Shown here piece after piece: positions 7,635 through 12,500 of a DNA stretch of 12,500 nucleotides (the first letter of the stretch is position 1; every line of letters starts with the position of its first letter). The notes under the pieces are model-generated. The model saw only the letters and a list, made by a program, of their open reading frames with translations, made no database searches and was not told the origin of the DNA. The position numbers and the translations under genes were made by a program. The stretch is from the NCBI RefSeq assembly GCF_042767895.1, contig NC_091560.1, forward strand, positions 10,107,710 to 10,120,209, in the 5' to 3' direction. Source of the stretch: Penaeus vannamei (lineage: Eukaryota; Arthropoda; Malacostraca; Decapoda; Penaeidae).

Positions 7635-8050
<416 letters not shown>

Positions 8051-8059
8051 AAACATCAA

Positions 8060-8444
8060 CATCATCAACAGAGACAACAAAAAGCATAATAATCAATACA
8101 ATACCAGCAACGGAGAATACCACCCTCAACAACCCCAACCCGATACTAATACCAACGACACCCCTTGCCCCAAAACCCTGCTACTTCCCTCTCCTCCAAC
8201 ATCAATCCCGGAAAACTTGGCACTACTTGGCACCCTCGAGGATACCCTACCCTATGGCACCGGCTCTGGCACTGCCCCTTACGTATGCCAATATCTTCTA
8301 TCCACCCTACAAAGGCCGCACAGCTCTCCCCTTTGGCATATTTCGACGAAGGGAAACGCTTGGTGTGTTCACTTGTGTTGGTGTTTTTTTTTAAATGGAT
8401 ATGCAGTAAATAAAATAAAAATAATAATGAAATAAAAGTAAAGG
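8060..8444. other. Unique island with TGGCAC cluster
   Basis: Mixed sequence. ACTTGGCAC occurs as two adjacent 10-bp units (8215-8223 and 8225-8233), and TGGCAC again at 8255-8260 and 8267-8272, so four copies lie in 55 bp. TATGCCAA (8284-8291) and TTGGCATA (8333-8340) form a perfect 8-bp inverted pair. TTGGC is the half-site of NFI-type factors, but no full dyad with standard spacing is present. All three + frames and one minus frame are open for short distances. None shows a domain I know. Confidence 0.45.
8099..8180. repeat. Right member of the diverged direct repeat flanking (AG)n
   Basis: Aligns with 7446-7545 in the same orientation: CAATACCA, AGAATACC, CTCAA-type words, ATACCAAC, ACGACA and CCAAAACC in order, about 82 percent over the ungapped 38-bp core, with a gap of roughly 9 bp later. 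An old duplication is likely. Convergence of CA-rich low-complexity DNA is the alternative. Confidence 0.6.
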
Positions 8445-8948
<504 letters not shown>

Positions 8949-9339
8949 GGTTCGGGAGTGGGGAGAGGGGAGAGAGGGAGGGGAGTGGAGGGAGGGGAGA
9001 GGGGAGTGGGGGAGGGAGCGGGAGTGGGAGGGGAGCGGGGAGAGGGAGTGGGGGGAGGAGAGGGGGAGAAGAGACAGAGAAGAGGACACGTGAGCAGGGT
9101 GAGGGGAAGAGAGTGGGATTAAGGAGGGGGGAGCGGGAAGGAGGAGGGAGGAGGAGGAAAGGGGAGAGGGAAGGATAGATGAGGAGGGCAGAGGAAGAGG
9201 CGAAGGCGTGAGGATAACGGAGAAGGGAGCGACGGAGAAACAGGGTGAAGAAAGTATAGAAAAGGGAAGAGGGAAAGGGTAAAAATAGAGGAGAAGGGGA
9301 TAAAAATTAGGGAGAGGAGAGAGGGAAGAGGGAAGAAAG
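8949..9339. repeat. Degenerate polypurine (GGGGAG)n tract
   Basis: G-rich at the left (GGGGAGAGG and GGGAGTGG words, about 8955-9075), becoming A-richer to the right. Closely spaced G-runs give G-quadruplex potential on the + strand. The minus-strand Leu/Phe/Pro/Ser frame is compositional. Confidence 0.85.
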
Positions 9340-9566
9340 AAAGGATAAGATAAAGAAAGGAGAGGAGAGAGGGAGGAAGAAACAGATAAAGGATAAAGAA
9401 AAGAAGGGAGGGAAGAAGAGAGAAAGGATAAGAAAAAGAAGGAAAAAGAGAGAGGGAAGGGAAAAGAGACAAAGGATAAGGAAAAGAAGGAAAATGATAT
9501 AAGGAGGAGCGAAGAGAGAAAGGATAAAGATAACGATAAGGAAAAGAAAGGGGGAGGAGGGGGAAA
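9340..9566. repeat. Degenerate 48-bp purine repeat, about 5 units
   Basis: AAAGGATA anchors lie at 9340, 9388, 9423, 9471 and 9519: three steps of 48 bp and one of 35 bp. Units share AAAGGATAAG(A/G), AAAAGAAGG and GAGAGGGA words. Confidence 0.8.
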
Positions 9567-9600
9567 GGAAGAAAATGAGGGGAGAGGAGAGCCGCGAGAG

Positions 9601-9704
9601 GGTTACACATCCGCCGCCAGTCCCTCAACTCATCAAACTACTCAATGGTATTAATCCCATCAATCGCCACAGCTACTTCCACGGAATTAATCTGATCCTT
9701 TCTA

Positions 9705-9708
<4 letters not shown>
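9601..9708. other. Unique island before (CT)n
   Basis: About 105 bp of mixed sequence at a purine-to-pyrimidine switch. ATTAATC occurs twice (about 9651-9657 and 9686-9692). The first reads ATTAATCCC, containing TAATCC, the word bound by bicoid/Otx-type homeodomains. No coding evidence. Confidence 0.4.

Positions 9709-9796
<88 letters not shown>
9709..9796. repeat. (CT)n microsatellite, about 88 bp
   Basis: Uninterrupted CT dinucleotides, followed by degenerate TCTATCTGTCTC units. Confidence 0.97.
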
Positions 9797-9800
<4 letters not shown>

Positions 9801-10339
9801 ATCTGTCTCTCTCTCTGTTTCTGTCCCTCTCCATCCCTCTCTTCCCCTCCCTCCCTCTCTCCTCCTCTCTCCTTCCCTCTCCCTCTTCCTCTCCTTCCCT
9901 CTCCCCTTCTCTTTCCCTCCCCTTCCGACGACACCCACCAGACAGCTACCCCCACCCCCACACCTACATATCCCCCCCCCTCCACCACTCACTCTCCGCG
10001 CACTTGTCTTCCATCAGTCAATTTCCTTCGTTAGTCTCTGTTCTCTTTTATCTTTACTTTGTCGCATCTCTTCTCCTTCCCATATTCTATCCCTTTATCT
10101 CTCTCTCCTATCTTTATTCCTTCTCTCTCCCCCGCTTTCAATTTTTCTTTTCTTCCCTTCCAACCTCTCTTTTTCCCTTTCTTCCTACTTATCGTTTTTC
10201 TTGCTCTCCTTCTCACTCCATTCTTACCATTGTTAACTTTCACTTCTTTTCAACATCCCTTCTTCTCTTCTCTTATCTTACTTCAATTCTCTTCATTATC
10301 TTTCCCTCCTATTAACTCCTTCCCCTCCTCCCTTCTCTC
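9797..10339. repeat. Degenerate polypyrimidine tract
   Basis: CTCC and CTTCC words with a mixed patch at about 9925-10025 (CGACGACACCCACCAGACAGC and following CACC words). It becomes T-rich to the right (CTTTTC, TTCTTT). The long Leu/Ser/Phe/Pro frame across it has no domain or start context and is treated as compositional. Confidence 0.8.
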
Positions 10340-10610
10340 TATCTCTCATTCCCTTATTCTCATTTTCTCCCATTCCATTTTCTCTCTTTCTCTCCTTCCT
10401 AATCTCCTTTTCCGCCCTTCTTCCTTCCCTCACTCTCTCTCACTTCCTTATTCTAATCTCCTCCTCTTCCAATTTCTCTTTCTCTCCCTCCTAATCTCCC
10501 TTTTCCGCTCTCCTTCCTTTATTACCTTATTCTCATTTTCTCTCCTTCCAATTTTTCTTTCTCTCCCTCCTAATCTCTTTCATTTTCCGCTTTTCTTCCT
10601 CCCTCTCCTT
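10340..10610. repeat. Degenerate 79-92 bp pyrimidine repeat, 3 copies
   Basis: CCTAATCTC followed by TTTTCCGC recurs at 10398, 10490 and 10569. Each is preceded by TTATTCTCATTTTCTC- or CTTCCAATTTCTC-like words. Spacing is 92 and 79 bp. Confidence 0.8.
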
Positions 10611-10885
10611 CCATCCTTCCATCCCTTTAAGCCTCACCCCCCCCCATTCCCCCCCACCCCTCCCGCACCCCATTTCATAAAAAAAGTTTTATTTCTTTTT
10701 CTAATCCCCTTCTCATTTTCTCTCTTTCTTTTTACCCTCTTCTCTCCTTTTTTTTCTGATTTTCCCATTTCTTCACCCTTTTCTCATTTTCTTCTCCCCC
10801 TCTCTTCTCTCCTTTTCTCATTTTTTCCTCTTCTCGAAATTTCTCTTCTTGCCCCCCCTCTTCTCTCCCTTTCTCTTCTTATGTT
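10611..10885. repeat. Polypyrimidine tract with C-runs
   Basis: C-rich patch at about 10636-10675 (CCCCCCCC and CACCCC words), an A/T break (CATAAAAAAAGTTTTATTTC near 10674-10693), then TCTCATTTTC-type units. No gene. Confidence 0.8.
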
Positions 10886-11105
10886 CCCTCTTCTCCAAAC
10901 ATCTCTTCTTTTTCCCTCTTCTCTTCATTTCCCTCTACCCTAAATGTCTCTTCTTTTACCCGTCTTCTCTCGCTTCATCTTTTTCTTCTTCCCCTCTTCT
11001 CTCCTTCAACCCCCTTTTTCTCCTTCTTTATTCTTCTTTTCCCTCTTCTCTAAACATCTCTTCTTTTTCCCTCTTCTCTTCTTTTCCCTCTACCCTTAAT
11101 GTCTC
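10886..11105. repeat. Direct duplication offset by 155 bp
   Basis: 10886-10950 and 11041-11105 match at 62 of 65 positions without gaps, including AAACATCTCTTCTTTTTCC and CCCTCTACCC. The 90 bp between them is similar but more diverged pyrimidine DNA, so this is probably a 155-bp tandem unit with a truncated second copy. Confidence 0.9.
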
Positions 11106-11160
11106 CTTTCCTCTCCTTCACCCCCCCCCCTTTTTCTCCCCCCCCTCCTTCCTCCCCACC
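11106..11160. repeat. Homopolymeric C-rich end of the pyrimidine block
   Basis: Contains runs of ten C (11121-11130) and eight C, separated by TTTTTCT. The G-rich complement could form G-quadruplex on the minus strand. Confidence 0.8.
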
Positions 11161-11300
11161 CCCTCCCCCTGGGCGAAGGAGGACCCAGGCTCTCCCAAGG
11201 GCGTGGCGGTTTCTTAACTAAGCTGATTGCGTAACCGGTGCCCTTAATGAAGCGGCCGGAGTCCTATGGGATGCCGCCATTCGTCCCAGACAAGGATCCG
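11161..11300. other. Unique island at a pyrimidine-to-purine switch
   Basis: Mixed GC-rich sequence. CCTGGG (11168-11173) and CCCAGG (11184-11189) form a 6-bp hairpin with a 10-nt loop. GCGTGGCGGT at 11201-11210 is identical to 4774-4783 in another island. ATGCCGCCATTC near 11271 contains GCCAT, a YY1/Pho-type core. The strand composition inverts across this 140 bp, from C/T to G/A. Confidence 0.45.
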
Positions 11301-11670
11301 GGAAGGAGGGGAAGGTGGGGAGGAGGAGGGGGAAGAGGAGGGAGGAGAGGGGGAGGGAAGGGGGGAGGAGGAGGGGGAGGGAGGGAAGGGAGGGGGAGGA
11401 GGGGAAGGTGGGGAGGAGGAGGAGGGAGGGGGAGGATGGGGGAGGACGGGGAGGGGGAGGATGGGGGAGGACGGGGAAGGGGAAGGTGGGAAGGAAAGGG
11501 GGAGGGAGGGAAGGGAGGGGGAGGGGAAGGAAGGAGGGAGGGACGGGAAGGGGAAGGTGGGGAGGAGGAGCGACGGGGAAGAGGGGCGGATGGGAATGGG
11601 GAGGAGGGGGACGGGGACGGGGAGAAGGAGGAGGAGGAGGAGAAGGAGAGGGGGAAGGGGGAGAGTGCTC
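11301..11670. repeat. G-rich polypurine tract, strong G-quadruplex potential
   Basis: Dense GGG, GGGG and GGGGG runs separated by one to three bases throughout. A 25-bp unit containing GGAGGATGGGGGAGGACGGG is repeated at 11431 and 11456. Gly/Arg/Glu frames on + and Pro/Ser frames on - are compositional. Confidence 0.9.
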
Positions 11671-11825
11671 AATAATAGATCCTGTCAGCCATCGCGAGTT
11701 CTCTTTTCTTTTCTTTTTTCCCCTTTGCTTTTTCTGGAGATGGTGTGTGAAATGTGAAATAGAGAAGAATGTGGGGAGAGTGGAAGGAAGAGAGGATAAG
11801 ATTCAATGAGAGAGAGAGTGAATGA
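11671..11825. other. Short unique spacer before (TG)n
   Basis: Mixed sequence with a TTTTC pyrimidine patch (11700-11735) and a purine-rich approach to the microsatellite. No gene or motif of note. Confidence 0.5.
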
Positions 11826-12027
<202 letters not shown>

Positions 12028-12180
12028 AAAGAAGAAGAAACCACAAACCACAAATACCACAATACCCGCAACGCATTCGTAAAAAAAACAATCAACAAAA
12101 TCACTCCAAAGACCACCAATACACAGCAATTCAAGCAAATAACCAAGTAACAAAAGAAAGGGAAGAGGAATGACAAAAAT
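12028..12180. other. A/C-rich spacer
   Basis: ACCACAAA, CAATCAAC and AATACC words give a weakly repetitive CA-rich texture like that at 7420-7600. The minus strand stays open through it as a hydrophobic Phe/Leu/Val frame, a compositional effect. Confidence 0.5.
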
Positions 12181-12430
12181 ATGGCGAAATTATTCTCCCG
12201 CGCTCGGCCGTCACGACGAATGGCGGCGCAGTCAATCAGCCTCGCCGACTCTCGCGGAATCTCGTGAATCCTCGTGAGTAGCGAGAGTAGGTCGTCGGCC
12301 AACTCTTAATCTGGCATTTATTGAATGTCATCGTTAATCAAGTGTGTTTTCTAATGAATGGAAACCCTGCTTTAGTGTGGATATAAATAAGATATCTTTT
12401 TCTACTCTTTACGGACATCTACATTACTTA
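12181..12430. promoter_or_regulatory. Candidate regulatory island: GC-rich hairpin region plus AT-rich half
   Basis: 12181-12300 is GC-rich and CpG-rich with TCGTGA/TCACGA words and a hairpin. 12301-12430 is AT-richer, with GTTAATCA at about 12333-12340 overlapping TCAAGTG at 12338-12344 (an NK2/tinman-type homeodomain word) and TATAAATA at 12382-12389. A minus-strand ATG at 12302 opens MADDLLSLLTRIHEIPRES and about 40 further unique residues before compositional sequence. I recognise no family. Regulatory identity is an inference from motif density and composition. Confidence 0.35.
12244..12299. repeat. Imperfect inverted repeat, 12 paired bases with 7-nt bulge
   Basis: ACTCTCGC (12248-12255) pairs exactly with GCGAGAGT (12281-12288). 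GCCG (12244-12247) continues with CGGC (12296-12299) across a 7-nt bulge. The loop holds CTCGTGA twice (12261-12267 and 12271-12277). The region is also within an open minus-strand frame. Confidence 0.6.
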
Positions 12431-12500
12431 ATTCTGGAGGAGGAAGAGAAAAGAAAAAGAGAAAGAATAAAAGACACAGAAAAAAAAGAAGAGACAAGGG
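12431..12500. repeat. Purine-rich low-complexity sequence, cut by window edge
   Basis: GGAGGAGGAAGAG passing into AAGA/AAAA words, probably the start of another purine block that continues outside the window. Confidence 0.7.

Noticed and set aside
9119..10943. Pro/Ser/Leu/Phe frames on either side of 9600
   Set aside because: They match the polypyrimidine strand of each block and switch strand exactly when base composition switches.
12028..12302. 205-codon minus frame including Thr-His-Ser-Leu repeats
   Set aside because: Most of it is translated (TG)n, (TGAG)n and CA-rich DNA. Only the first ~40 residues are unique, and those are kept as a low-interest finding.

Overview
This window reads as nuclear DNA of an animal with an extreme load of simple sequence repeats. 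The best guess is a penaeid shrimp or a related decapod crustacean, a group known for very SSR-rich genomes. That assignment is an inference from repeat style: kilobase-scale (CT)n/(AG)n, (TG)n, tetranucleotide tracts such as ACTC, and unstable minisatellites between short unique islands. No gene confirms it. I find no protein-coding gene, rRNA, tRNA, CRISPR array or recognisable transposase. Almost all long open frames are translations of stop-free simple repeats (poly Leu-Ser, Arg-Glu, Thr-His) and are not annotated as genes.

Layout. About two thirds of the window, by my rough count, is polypurine/polypyrimidine DNA in long one-sided blocks. Pyrimidine-rich on the + strand: about 130-500, 2000-2820, 2990-4003, 4126-4745, 4863-5410, 8445-8900 and 9709-11160. 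Purine-rich: about 745-1135, 1263-1600, 5555-6489, 7635-8050, 8949-9600 and 11300-11670. Pure microsatellites include (ACTC)n at 247-315, (GA)n at 1449-1567, (AT)n at 3171-3204, an almost perfect (AG)n of about 376 bp at 7647-8022, (CT)n at 9709-9796, and a compound (TG)n-(TGAG)n at 11826-12027. Longer-period tandem repeats occur inside the blocks: a 34-bp minisatellite of 27 full copies (5555-6489), a 30-bp repeat (3571-3741), a 40-bp repeat (5250-5375), a 48-bp repeat (9340-9566), variable repeats of about 50 bp (2485-2815), an 88/96-bp duplication (1999-2182) and a 155-bp offset duplication (10886-11105).

Between the blocks lie unique islands of roughly 100-350 bp: 1-129, 501-745, 1131-1262, 1740-1998, 2821-2990, 4004-4125, 4746-4862, 5411-5554, 6490-6770, 8060-8440, 9601-9708, 11161-11300 and 12028-12430. 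Several have mixed composition and dense transcription-factor-like motifs. The one at 1740-1998 is the best candidate for a conserved regulatory element, with nuclear-receptor, homeodomain and GATA-type words. Several islands carry imperfect hairpins, notably 13-84, 2869-2907, 4746-4786 and 12244-12299. The most plausible biology is intergenic or intronic DNA in which short regulatory islands survive between expanding repeat tracts. This is a hypothesis; the sequence alone shows only composition, repeats and motifs.
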